Assembly (NCBI GenBank): GCA_027310305.1
Contig: DAIDBD010000030.1
Span: 1-42,769 of the forward strand
DNA from: Herminiimonas sp.
Lineage (GTDB): Bacteria > Pseudomonadota > Gammaproteobacteria > Burkholderiales > Burkholderiaceae_D
Reading direction: 5' to 3'
DNA length: 42,769 nt
Shown here: piece by piece, positions 24,947 to 32,402 of the stretch
Layout: each line of letters opens with the position of its first letter
Numbering within the stretch: the first letter of the stretch is position 1
The notes under the pieces: generated by a model
The model's database searches: none
Told to the model about the DNA's origin: nothing
The model's input: only the letters and a program-made list of their open reading frames with translations
Program-made: the position numbers and the translations under genes

Positions 24947-25135
24947 TCAGGAACGAGGCGCCGCCATCATGCTGTTGCACAATGCGCTCATTTTCCGGCC
25001 TGTTTCTCCAGCGCTCATCATGTTCGTCATGCTGCCGTGCATGGCCCACATTCCTATCAGGCTGATCACTGCGATCAGCCCGATAACAGCAAAAATAATC
25101 ACGACAATCTTCAACGCAGACGATTCATTGGCCAT
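24947..25135 (-). CDS. Small single-pass membrane protein
   Basis: This 62-residue protein has one strong hydrophobic helix (about 8-32: ALKIVVIIFAVIGLIAVISL then IGMWAMHG) and a short polar, methionine-rich tail with one cysteine (SMTNMMSAGETGRKMSALCN). A clear GGGAGG lies seven bases before the ATG, so it is very likely translated. I do not recognise the family. It is the last gene of the run persulfide dioxygenase, phosphatase-like protein, small protein, starting 15 bp after the previous stop. It may be a membrane accessory of the sulfide response; the Met/Cys/His content could also suit copper binding. Both are speculation. Confidence 0.7.
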   Translation of the reverse strand: MANESSALKIVVIIFAVIGLIAVISLIGMWAMHGSMTNMMSAGETGRKMSALCNSMMAAPRS

Positions 25136-25150
25136 GATATCCTCCCAAGG

Positions 25151-25576
25151 TCAAGCAAGTGTTTGCTTCACGAACGCGGAAAATTCAGGGGACGTTTTCA
25201 AGTCGTATCCCATTTTTTTCGCTGCATCGAAAGTTTGCTCGGCGGTCCAGTGATGCTGGTTCGCCTGATTCAATGAAAGCAGCAGCGCCGCACGCGCACC
25301 GGTTGCGCAGTGAATCAGGAACGGGCCTTCGTTGCCTTTCATTGCCGCGTCCAATTGGCCAACCTGTTTTGCGGAAAGATCGGCTTTGTTTACCGGAATG
25401 CCGGCATAACCCAATCCGGCGTTTTTAGTCAGCAGCTCGTTCGATGCCGTCGTCTCTGTCGGCATCCGTAAATCAATGACCGTCTTGATTCCCTGCTGCT
25501 TTGCTTCTTGCAAATCCTGCACGGTCGGCTGCGGACCGATAAAAATATCGTCGTCAAGTTTTCTGAAATTGCCCAT
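25151..25576 (-). CDS. DUF442/Blh-type phosphatase-like (sulfurtransferase-like) domain protein
   Basis: This 141-residue protein has the dual-specificity-phosphatase-like fold of the beta-lactamase-hydrolase-like (Blh, DUF442) N-terminal domain: FRKLDDDIFIGPQPTVQDLQ, GIKTVIDLRMPTE, and the active loop HCATGARA with C90 and R95. The loop is CX4R, one residue shorter than the phosphatase CX5R loop, as in DUF442/rhodanese-like proteins that may carry a persulfide. In Xylella and Agrobacterium this domain is fused to an ETHE1-like dioxygenase in Blh; here the dioxygenase is the separate gene just upstream, 25 bp away. A role in passing persulfide sulfur to the dioxygenase is inferred. Confidence 0.8.
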   Translation of the reverse strand: MGNFRKLDDDIFIGPQPTVQDLQEAKQQGIKTVIDLRMPTETTASNELLTKNAGLGYAGIPVNKADLSAKQVGQLDAAMKGNEGPFLIHCATGARAALLLSLNQANQHHWTAEQTFDAAKKMGYDLKTSPEFSAFVKQTLA

Positions 25577-25601
25577 GTCGGTGCTCTCCGGTGAATGCAG
25601 G

Positions 25602-26351
25602 CTAACCCTGCGGGCTGTCGGTCATTTGACCGCAGTATTTCTCAAGATTTTCAGGCAGATGATCCGGACAGACGCCGCACTGCTTGTTGCCCGGCACCGC
25701 AAAATCGATGAACTTCGGATACGGCAGATTGAGGTTGGCCATGATTTCCCTGAACTGCTGCAGCGTGCGCTCCTGGCTGAGCCGCGGATTGCGCTTTTTT
25801 TCCTGCGCAATCGACGACACGCGGCGGTCCTGGTAGTCGTGCGCCGGATAGACCAGCGTATCGTCCGGTAATGAAAACAGTTTTTCGTTGACGCTTTTGT
25901 ACAATGCATCGGCGTCGCCATTCTGAAAGTCGGTGCGGCCGCAGCCTTCGATCAGCAGCGCATCGCCGGTGAAGACCCGGTCGCCGAACAGGTACGCAAA
26001 ATGCCCGTCGGTATGGCCGGGCGTATGCAGCGGCCGCAACTGAATGCCGCCTGCGTTGAACGGCGTTCCTTCTTCGATTCCGACGTCCGTGCAAGGCAGG
26101 CGGTCGATAGCCGGCGCCGCTATCTTGCTGCCCACTTTCTTTTTCAACTCGAGCGCTGCCGTAATGTGATCCGCGTGGATGTGCGTATCGACGGTATAGG
26201 CAAGCGTCAGTCCGAGCCGGTTGATCTCGGACAGGTCGCGGTCGATCGAGACGATGACCGGATCGATCAGAATCGCCTGCCCGGTTTTCTCGCATCCCAG
26301 CAAATAGGTATACGTACTCGACAAAGGTTCAAACAACTGGCGGAATATCAT
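25602..26351 (-). CDS. ETHE1/Blh-type persulfide dioxygenase (metallo-beta-lactamase fold)
   Basis: This is a 249-residue non-haem iron persulfide dioxygenase that would oxidise glutathione persulfide to sulfite. The metal-site motif THIHADH gives H57, H59, D61 and H62. It is followed by H113 in TPGHTDGH, D130 in VFTGDALLI and the late His in YPAHDYQ. GCGRTDFQNGD is the ETHE1-type substrate-pocket signature. The C-terminal part (DFAVPGNKQCGVCPDHLPEN) has a CxxC typical of Blh-type enzymes. A GAGGAGG ribosome site lies just before the ATG. It is divergent from the BigR-type regulator and leads the phosphatase-like and small membrane protein genes. Confidence 0.9.
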   Translation of the reverse strand: MIFRQLFEPLSSTYTYLLGCEKTGQAILIDPVIVSIDRDLSEINRLGLTLAYTVDTHIHADHITAALELKKKVGSKIAAPAIDRLPCTDVGIEEGTPFNAGGIQLRPLHTPGHTDGHFAYLFGDRVFTGDALLIEGCGRTDFQNGDADALYKSVNEKLFSLPDDTLVYPAHDYQDRRVSSIAQEKKRNPRLSQERTLQQFREIMANLNLPYPKFIDFAVPGNKQCGVCPDHLPENLEKYCGQMTDSPQG

Positions 26352-26390
26352 GCAGACCTCCTCATTGATTCATCGAAAGATAATATATAT

Positions 26391-26407
26391 AATTATAGAT
26401 TATAATT
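26391..26407. promoter_or_regulatory. BigR/SqrR-type operator
   Basis: AATTATA-GAT-TATAATT is a perfect inverted repeat with 7-bp arms in the 112-bp gap between the divergent dioxygenase and regulator genes. AT-rich palindromes of this type are bound by BigR-family repressors. Its position would allow control of both directions. Confidence 0.7.
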
Positions 26408-26463
26408 CGGTATTGAGCATGCGGGATTTTCCTTTTGGTTTGGACGAGAAATAAATATTACCG

Positions 26464-26802
26464 ATGACTATTACTACCGAAAAAATTGATATCGAAACAA
26501 TGCGGCTTGCCGCATCGCAGGCCAGCGGCTTGCTGAAAGCGCTGGCCAATCCGGACCGGCTGCTGTTGCTGTGCCAGCTAAGCCAGAGCGAACACAGTGT
26601 CGGCGAACTGGAATTGCTAAGCGGTATCCAGCAGCCGACGCTGTCGCAGCAGCTCGGTGTATTGCGGGAAGAGCGGTTGGTGAATACCCGGCGCGATGGC
26701 AAGCAGATTTTTTACAGTATCGCAAGCAAGGAAGCATTGGCCGTGATGCAAGTGCTTTATCAACAGTTTTGTTTATCGGAGAGTGGGGAAAAGAATGATT
26801 GA
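26464..26802 (+). CDS. ArsR-family persulfide-sensing repressor (BigR/SqrR type)
   Basis: This 112-residue winged-helix repressor (ALANPDRLLLLCQLSQSEHS, LLSGIQQPTLSQQLGVLREE, RRDGKQIFYSI) carries two cysteines, C37 in the LLLLCQL helix and C103 in YQQFCLS. They are 66 residues apart, the same spacing as the C42/C108 pair of BigR, which form a polysulfide bridge on sulfide exposure and release DNA. No metal-binding ArsR motif (ELCVC) is present. It is divergent from the persulfide dioxygenase and leads two YeeE genes and a TauE gene, so it probably derepresses sulfide detoxification on both sides. Confidence 0.88.
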   Translation: MTITTEKIDIETMRLAASQASGLLKALANPDRLLLLCQLSQSEHSVGELELLSGIQQPTLSQQLGVLREERLVNTRRDGKQIFYSIASKEALAVMQVLYQQFCLSESGEKND

Positions 26803-27223
26803 CTGGACAAATTTCACGCCGTGGCAGTCGTTGGCGGGGGGACTGCTGATTGGCATCGCCAGCGCCATGTTCGTGCTGTTGAACGGCAGAATTGCCGGCA
26901 TCAGCGGCATTCTGGGCGGATTGTTGCGGCCTGTCTCGGGCGATATCGGCTGGCGCATCGCGTTCATTGCGGGCTTGCTGGCTGCGCCGCTGGCATATGG
27001 GCTGGTCGCACCGCTTCCTTCGGTGCGGATCGATGCCGATACGGCGTCGCTCGTCGCGGCCGGCCTGCTGGTGGGTATCGGTACCCGTTATGGTTCAGGC
27101 TGTACCAGCGGGCATGGCGTCTGCGGCCTGTCGCGGCTTTCGCCGCGTTCGCTGGTTGCCACCGCGGCGTTCATGCTGGCCGGTTTCGCGACCGTATTCA
27201 TTATTCGCCATCTGATCGGCTAA
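26795..27223 (+). CDS. YeeE/YedE-family membrane protein, first half-transporter
   Basis: This 142-residue membrane protein has about four helices and the family signature GIGTRYGSGCTSGHGVCGLS, whose conserved cysteines handle a sulfur compound. YeeE/YedE (also PmpA/B) proteins move thiosulfate or sulfane sulfur. The ATG at 26795 is chosen because GGGGAAAAG precedes it and it overlaps the regulator's stop (ATGATTGA); a GTG at 26783 is in frame upstream. Together with the next gene it makes up one full-size transporter's worth of helices. It probably supplies or removes sulfur in the sulfide response. Confidence 0.88.
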   Translation: MIDWTNFTPWQSLAGGLLIGIASAMFVLLNGRIAGISGILGGLLRPVSGDIGWRIAFIAGLLAAPLAYGLVAPLPSVRIDADTASLVAAGLLVGIGTRYGSGCTSGHGVCGLSRLSPRSLVATAAFMLAGFATVFIIRHLIG

Positions 27224-27233
27224 GGAGAAAACC

Positions 27234-27671
27234 ATGCAGATTGTTACAGCGTTATTGGCAGGCCTCGTGTTCGGACTCGGCCTGATTGTTTCAGGCATGA
27301 CCGATCCGTCCAAGGTGATCGGCTTTCTCGATATCGCCGGCAAGTGGAACCCGTCGCTGGCCTTCGTGATGGGCGGCGCGATCCTGGTCGGCGTGTTTGC
27401 ATTCCGCTTTGCGGCGACACGTGCGCAAGCCATTCTGGGCGCTCCGATGCGGCTGCCGGCAGCCCGGCATATTGACCGGCGACTGATTCTTGGCGGACTC
27501 GCATTCGGCGCCGGCTGGGGCCTGGCGGGGTATTGCCCCGGCCCTGCGTTGGCATCTGTTGTGACGGGCGGCAGTAAGCCGCTGATTTTTACGGCAGCCA
27601 TGCTGGCGGGCATGGCAATGTTTGAAATCCGCGAGCGGCTTTCCCAGTCCGCCGCGAAACAAGTTGCATGA
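27234..27671 (+). CDS. YeeE/YedE-family membrane protein, second half-transporter
   Basis: This 145-residue membrane protein is the partner of the preceding one. It has LVFGLGLIVSGMTDPSKVIG near the N-terminus and AFGAGWGLAGYCPGPALASV late, the cysteine-bearing signature of the C-terminal half of YeeE. It begins 10 bp after the first half with an AGGAGA ribosome site. Splitting YeeE into two short proteins is known for the PmpA/PmpB pairs that accompany BigR-type operons. It probably transports a reduced sulfur compound. Confidence 0.88.
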   Translation: MQIVTALLAGLVFGLGLIVSGMTDPSKVIGFLDIAGKWNPSLAFVMGGAILVGVFAFRFAATRAQAILGAPMRLPAARHIDRRLILGGLAFGAGWGLAGYCPGPALASVVTGGSKPLIFTAAMLAGMAMFEIRERLSQSAAKQVA

Positions 27672-27747
27672 AAATGTTTTTATCTTCGTACATGCAGTTG
27701 CTCGAACCGGGTCGTAACGGACCGCGCAACTCGTCGAGGCGAGCACC

Positions 27748-28548
27748 GTGGTGATCAGCGCGGGACTGGGCTTGATCGTTGGCGTCATCCTCGCCTTGAC
27801 CGGCGCCGGCGGCGGAATACTGGCTGTTCCGCTGCTTGTGTTCGGCGTCGGGCTGAGCGTTGCGGAAGCCGGGCCCATCGGGCTGCTGGCGGTGGGGGCT
27901 GCCGCCGCGCTCGGCGCGGTTCTTGGATTAAGGGCAGGCAATGTGCGTTACAAGGCCGCGCTGCTGATCGCAGGGGCGGGCATGGTCTTGTCGCCATTCG
28001 GTATCTGGCTGGCCAACAAGACCGATAATCGCTGGCTCAGCATTCTTTTTGCGCTGGTTCTGCTGTTCGTTGCCTATCGGACTTTTCGTCAAGCCAACGG
28101 TCAGCCGATTGGTAATGAGTATGCAGATGGCCGACCGCCGCCATGCATCCGGGATGCCGATAGCGGCCGGTTCATCTGGACCACCCGCTGCGCACGTGCA
28201 TTGGCACTGACCGGCACCGTTACCGGACTATTGTCCGGGCTGTTGGGTGTAGGCGGCGGCTTCGTGATGGTTCCGGCGTTGCAACGCTATACCGACCTGG
28301 CGATGCAATCGGTCGTCGCGACTTCGTTGGCGGTGATCGCGCTCGTGTCGGTAACCGGCGTAGCGTCGAGTGCGATTGCCGGTCACCTGAACTGGACGGT
28401 GGCGCTGCCTTTTTCCGCCGGTGCAATTGCAGGAATGATGGGCGGACGGCTGATTTCAGCCCGGCTGGCGGGGCCGCAGCTGCAAAAAGGATTTGCAATC
28501 ACATCGGCGGTCGTTGCGATCGGCATGATCGTTAAATCGTTAGCGTGA
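27748..28548 (+). CDS. TauE/SafE-family sulfite/sulfur-anion exporter
   Basis: This 266-residue membrane protein has two related halves: GLGLIVGVILALTGAGGGIL near the start and TVTGLLSGLLGVGGGFVMVP later, the repeated glycine-rich signature of TauE/SafE proteins. It starts at a GTG (27748), with GAGG upstream. In this setting, behind a persulfide regulator and YeeE pair and opposite a persulfide dioxygenase, it most likely exports the sulfite made by the dioxygenase. Its stop overlaps the convergent histidine-kinase gene by nine bases. Confidence 0.9.
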   Translation: MVISAGLGLIVGVILALTGAGGGILAVPLLVFGVGLSVAEAGPIGLLAVGAAAALGAVLGLRAGNVRYKAALLIAGAGMVLSPFGIWLANKTDNRWLSILFALVLLFVAYRTFRQANGQPIGNEYADGRPPPCIRDADSGRFIWTTRCARALALTGTVTGLLSGLLGVGGGFVMVPALQRYTDLAMQSVVATSLAVIALVSVTGVASSAIAGHLNWTVALPFSAGAIAGMMGGRLISARLAGPQLQKGFAITSAVVAIGMIVKSLA

Positions 28549-29862
28549 TTGCGCCGGCAGCGTCAATTTTGCCTCTAGTCCGCCTCCGGCGCGCTGCAGC
28601 AGTTCCAGCGATCCGCCGAAGCGCTCGGCAATGGCGGCTACGATCGATAACCCGAGTCCGCTGCCGCGACCCGATCCGCGCCGCCAGAAACGTTGGGTCG
28701 CCAGAATCAGTTCGTCATCGCCGAGTCCCGGCCCGCGATCGCACACGCTGAAACTGATCGCGTCCGGCGAACGCCGCAACGTTAGCCTGACGCTGTTTCC
28801 CGCAGGGGAGTGACGCAACGCGTTATCCAGCAGGTTGCGCAGCGCGGTCACTGCCAGCGCCTGGGGCAGCGCCAGTTCGGCGCAACTGCCGTCGCTGTCG
28901 AGCACGATGCGATCGGATGCTTCGGGAGCCGCATCGCGCATCGCCAGGCGGGCCACTTCGTCGGCATCGGCGCTGCGCCCGTCCTCCCAGGAAAAGGCGC
29001 CTTCCACTTGCGTCAGCGTCAGCAGTTGCGAAAGCGTGTGCTGGAGCCGCGCCACGCCCTCTTCGGCGTAATCCATGGCCGCTTCGGTATCCTTGCCTTG
29101 GGTAATGCGCGCGACCTGAAGATGGGTCTTGATCGCGGTGAGCGGCGTGCGCAATTCATGGGCGGCATCGCTGGTAAAGCGGCGTTCGCGGCTGATGGTC
29201 ACGTTCATTCGCTCCAGCAAATGGTTCAGCGTATTGACCAGCGGCAGCAGGTCGCGCGACATGGGGGCGTTCGGAATCGGGGTCAATGCATCCGGCGTCC
29301 GGCTGGCCAGTACCTGCCGCAGGCGTTCCAGCGGCAGCAAGCCGCTGCCCACGCCGAACCACAGCACCAGCAGGCTGCCGATCAGCGCAACCACAAAGGG
29401 CACGACGGCCGCCGCCGTCACATTGCGCAGCAGCGCGCCCCGTTCGGTCAGACGATCGGCCGTGGTGACGCGCAAGCCGTGCGCGTCCAGCGTGTAGCTG
29501 CGCCAGTGTTCGCCGTTGATTTCGCGGTTGGAAAAGCCGAGGGCCGCCGTCGCCATGGGCTCGGGGGCCGCGCCCGGCGTGCGCGCGATCACCTCGCCGC
29601 GCAGCGACACGTGACATGCCAGACCTTTCGCCATCCCCGGCATGCTCAATGTCGATGCGCCCGCTTTTCCTGTGCGGCCATCCCACGCGGCGGGATTCTG
29701 CGACATCAGTCCAGCCACCATGTTTGCCGACATGGCGAGACGCTGATCCAGCGTGCGCTGCATTTCATTGCCCAGATCGTGCAGCATCCAGACCGCTACG
29801 CCGCCCCATAGCAGTATCATCGATACGCCGATCATCAGCAGCAATCGCAGCCGAAGCGTCAT
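28540..29862 (-). CDS. Sensor histidine kinase (QseC/PmrB-like)
   Basis: This 440-residue membrane kinase has a first helix at about 4-27, a periplasmic part of about 120 residues, a second helix (FVVALIGSLLVLWFGVGSGL) and a HAMP-like linker. The catalytic core follows: the H-box with the phosphorylated His in SDAAHELRTPLTAIKTH, N-box RNLLDNALRHSPAG, G1 CDRGPGLGDDE and G2 GSGRGSGLGLSIVAAIAERF. Its start overlaps the response-regulator stop by four bases. The type is that of QseC/PmrB/TctE kinases. It sits back to back with dsbD, suggesting that it may respond to envelope thiol or metal stress, which is inference. Confidence 0.93.
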   Translation of the reverse strand: MTLRLRLLLMIGVSMILLWGGVAVWMLHDLGNEMQRTLDQRLAMSANMVAGLMSQNPAAWDGRTGKAGASTLSMPGMAKGLACHVSLRGEVIARTPGAAPEPMATAALGFSNREINGEHWRSYTLDAHGLRVTTADRLTERGALLRNVTAAAVVPFVVALIGSLLVLWFGVGSGLLPLERLRQVLASRTPDALTPIPNAPMSRDLLPLVNTLNHLLERMNVTISRERRFTSDAAHELRTPLTAIKTHLQVARITQGKDTEAAMDYAEEGVARLQHTLSQLLTLTQVEGAFSWEDGRSADADEVARLAMRDAAPEASDRIVLDSDGSCAELALPQALAVTALRNLLDNALRHSPAGNSVRLTLRRSPDAISFSVCDRGPGLGDDELILATQRFWRRGSGRGSGLGLSIVAAIAERFGGSLELLQRAGGGLEAKLTLPAQSR

Positions 29863-30524
29863 GGGTTCACCATGCTGAACCGGTAGCCCACGCCGCGTAC
29901 CGTTTCGATGATATCGACCCCCAGCTTGCGCCGCAGATGATGGATGTGCACATTCAGGGCATTGCTTTCGATCTCTTCGCTGAAATCGTACAGGCTGTCT
30001 TTAAGCTGGTCGGGGCTCAGGATGCGTCCGCGCGCATGCAGCAGGGCAGCCAGCAGAGCCAATTCGCGCCGCGATAAAACGACGGCCCGTCCGTGCAGGA
30101 AAACTTCGCCGCTTGCCGGGTCAACGCGCAAAGGGCCGTGCTCGATCACATTTACGCTGCGTCCGGCGGCGCGGCGCAGCAAGGCTTGCAGACGGGCAAC
30201 CAGTTCGCTGAGATCGAACGGTTTCAGCAGGTAGTCGTCGGCACCGGCCCGCAGCCCGGCAACCCGATCTTCCACCGCATCGCGCGCGGTCAGCACCAGC
30301 ACGGGTAACGCCATGCCGCCGGCGCGCAATCGCTGCAGCAGGCGCATGCCATCCTCGTCGGGCAGTCCAAGATCAAGTATCACCACGTCGCAATGCACGG
30401 CCGACAGCGCGGCCTCGGCCTGCGCCGCGGTGGTTGCCCCATCTACCGTCAAACCGTGCGCCCGCAAGCCGGCCAGGATGCCGTGGGCGATCAGTTCATC
30501 ATCTTCAACCAGCAACACGCGCAT
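29859..30524 (-). CDS. OmpR-family response regulator (QseB/PmrA-like)
   Basis: This 221-residue regulator has a receiver domain (MRVLLVEDDELIAHGILAGL, phosphoacceptor D51 in VVILDLGLPDEDG, VLTARDAVEDRVAG and the switch Lys in YLLKPFD) and an OmpR winged helix (SRRELALLAALLHARGRILS, NALNVHIHHLRRKLGVDIIE, TVRGVGYRF). It pairs with the kinase gene directly downstream. A TTAA direct repeat with 11-bp spacing lies just upstream, as in PmrA/QseB-regulated promoters, so it probably regulates itself and the divergent dsbD. Confidence 0.94.
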   Translation of the reverse strand: MRVLLVEDDELIAHGILAGLRAHGLTVDGATTAAQAEAALSAVHCDVVILDLGLPDEDGMRLLQRLRAGGMALPVLVLTARDAVEDRVAGLRAGADDYLLKPFDLSELVARLQALLRRAAGRSVNVIEHGPLRVDPASGEVFLHGRAVVLSRRELALLAALLHARGRILSPDQLKDSLYDFSEEIESNALNVHIHHLRRKLGVDIIETVRGVGYRFSMVNP

Positions 30525-30572
30525 AGTCTATCCTCCGTGCCGAGTAGTGTGCCCGCCCTGGATTATCCCACC

Positions 30573-30589
30573 GTTAACACAGCCTTAAT
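30573..30589. promoter_or_regulatory. PmrA/QseB-type response-regulator box
   Basis: GTTAAC-ACAGC-CTTAAT carries two TTAA cores whose starts are 11 bp apart, the spacing of the PmrA-type direct repeat. It lies in the short gap between the divergent response regulator (start 30524) and dsbD (start 30634), so it could serve both. Confidence 0.6.
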
Positions 30590-30633
30590 CCGGCCGCGCA
30601 ATGATGCGTGTTCCTTTTGATTCAGAGGCGTTT

Positions 30634-32400
30634 ATGCTGCGTTTGTTATGGCCGATCGTGATGTGGGCAATCTTGTCGGCGCTGCCGGCCCATGCCGGGC
30701 AGGATTTTCTGCCGCCGGAACAGGCGTTTCGCCTGAACGTCGTCAAGCAGGATGACGGTCAGGTGCGCCTGAACTGGGAAATCAGCAAGGGCTACTACCT
30801 CTATCGCAAGCAGATGAAGGTCGAAGGCGATCCAGCCGGCAGCGTGCAGCCGGTAGCGTGGCCTGCAGGCACGCTCAAGACCGATGAGACTTTCGGCGAA
30901 AGCGAGGTCTATCACGATCATGTGGATGCGCTGGTCAACGCCCCCGGTGCGCAGGCGCTGACCATCGGCTGGCAGGGCTGCGCCGATGCAGGCATTTGCT
31001 ATCCGCCGCAAACCAGGCACGTGAATTTGGCCGATCTTGCCGCGGCACCGGCCGCCGGCACGGGCCGGGCAGGCATGGGCACGCTCGGCGAAGATCAGGA
31101 TCTGGCCGATCGCCTGTCGCGCATCAATCCGGGCTGGATGCTGATGGTGTTCTTCGGTCTGGGCCTGCTGATGACGTTCACGCCCTGCGTACTGCCGATG
31201 GTGCCGATTCTGTCCAGCCTGATCGCGGGCAGCGGGGCAGGCCCCAAGCGCGGTTTTGTTCTATCGCTGGCTTTCGTGCTGCCGATGGCGCTGACCTATG
31301 CCGGTGTCGGCGCGGCCGCGGCGCTGGCCGGCGCCAATCTGCAGGCGGTGTTGCAGAACCCGTGGATGCTCGGCATTTTCGGTTTGATATTTGTCGTGCT
31401 GGCGCTGTCGATGTTCGGATTTTATGAACTGCAACTGCCTGCCGCGCTGCGCAACCGCCTGGATCACGCCAGCCAGGGCCATCGCGGCGGCACGCTGGCA
31501 GGCGCCGCCGCGATGGGCGTGCTGTCGGCGCTGCTGGTCGGCCCTTGCATGACCGCGCCATTGGCCGGTGCGCTGCTTTATATCGGCAACACCGGCAATG
31601 TACTGACCGGCGCGATGATGCTTTTTGCCATGGGGCTCGGCATGGGCGTGCCGCTGCTGCTGGTCGGAACGCTCGGCGCACGGCTGCTGCCGCGCCCCGG
31701 CGACTGGATGAACCGGGTCAAGGCGCTGTTCGGGTTTGTCTTGCTCGGCACCGCCATTGTGTTCGTGGCGAGGATGTTGCCGGCGTCGCTGACGCTGGGA
31801 TTATGGGGAGCATGGCTGCTGGCCATCGCATTCAGCCTGCTGGCGCTGGTTCGGAAGCTCGGTATCGATCGCGGCCGCTGGTCGTCACGCTTTGCGGCGC
31901 TGCTGCTCGGCCTGTGGGGCAGTGCGATGGTGATCGGTGCGGCCGGCGGCGCCCACGATCCGCTGCAGCCGCTGGCGTTCGCGGCGAAAGGGACGGCGAG
32001 CGCGCAGCCTGCTGCCGGGAAGGATTTCATGACCCGCTTCGAACCGGTCAAGTCCCAACCGGCGCTCGCGGCGCGGATCGCCGAGGCCGGACAACGCGGC
32101 CAATGGACGCTGGTGGATTTCTACGCCGACTGGTGCGTGTCCTGCGCCGTGATCGAGCGCGTGGTATTCGCCGACCCGCGCGTGCAACAGGCACTGGCCG
32201 ACATGCAATTGCTGCGCCCGGACGTCACCGCAAACAATGCGGATGACCGGACGCTGATGCGCACCCACCGGGTTCTCGGACCGCCCACCATGCTGCTGAT
32301 CGGCCCCGACGGCAAGGAGCGCCGCGCCGAGCGCATCGTCGGCGAACTCGGCGCCGACGAATTTCTCGTCCGCGTCGCGCGTGCCAGACAAGGAGATTGA
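30634..32400 (+). CDS. dsbD: Thiol:disulfide interchange protein DsbD
   Basis: DsbD carries electrons from cytoplasmic thioredoxin across the inner membrane to periplasmic thiol proteins. The 588-residue protein has a signal peptide (MLRLLWPIVMWAILSALPAH). The N-terminal domain has its cysteine pair in CADAGICYPP. The eight-helix transmembrane domain has redox cysteines in TFTPCVLPMVPI and GPCMTAPLAG. The C-terminal thioredoxin domain has DWCVSC. All six catalytic cysteines are present. The ATG at 30634 has GAGG upstream and gives the signal peptide directly; the frame is open to 30601. The two thioredoxin-fold genes that follow are likely clients. Confidence 0.95.
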   Translation: MLRLLWPIVMWAILSALPAHAGQDFLPPEQAFRLNVVKQDDGQVRLNWEISKGYYLYRKQMKVEGDPAGSVQPVAWPAGTLKTDETFGESEVYHDHVDALVNAPGAQALTIGWQGCADAGICYPPQTRHVNLADLAAAPAAGTGRAGMGTLGEDQDLADRLSRINPGWMLMVFFGLGLLMTFTPCVLPMVPILSSLIAGSGAGPKRGFVLSLAFVLPMALTYAGVGAAAALAGANLQAVLQNPWMLGIFGLIFVVLALSMFGFYELQLPAALRNRLDHASQGHRGGTLAGAAAMGVLSALLVGPCMTAPLAGALLYIGNTGNVLTGAMMLFAMGLGMGVPLLLVGTLGARLLPRPGDWMNRVKALFGFVLLGTAIVFVARMLPASLTLGLWGAWLLAIAFSLLALVRKLGIDRGRWSSRFAALLLGLWGSAMVIGAAGGAHDPLQPLAFAAKGTASAQPAAGKDFMTRFEPVKSQPALAARIAEAGQRGQWTLVDFYADWCVSCAVIERVVFADPRVQQALADMQLLRPDVTANNADDRTLMRTHRVLGPPTMLLIGPDGKERRAERIVGELGADEFLVRVARARQGD

Positions 32401-32402
32401 AC

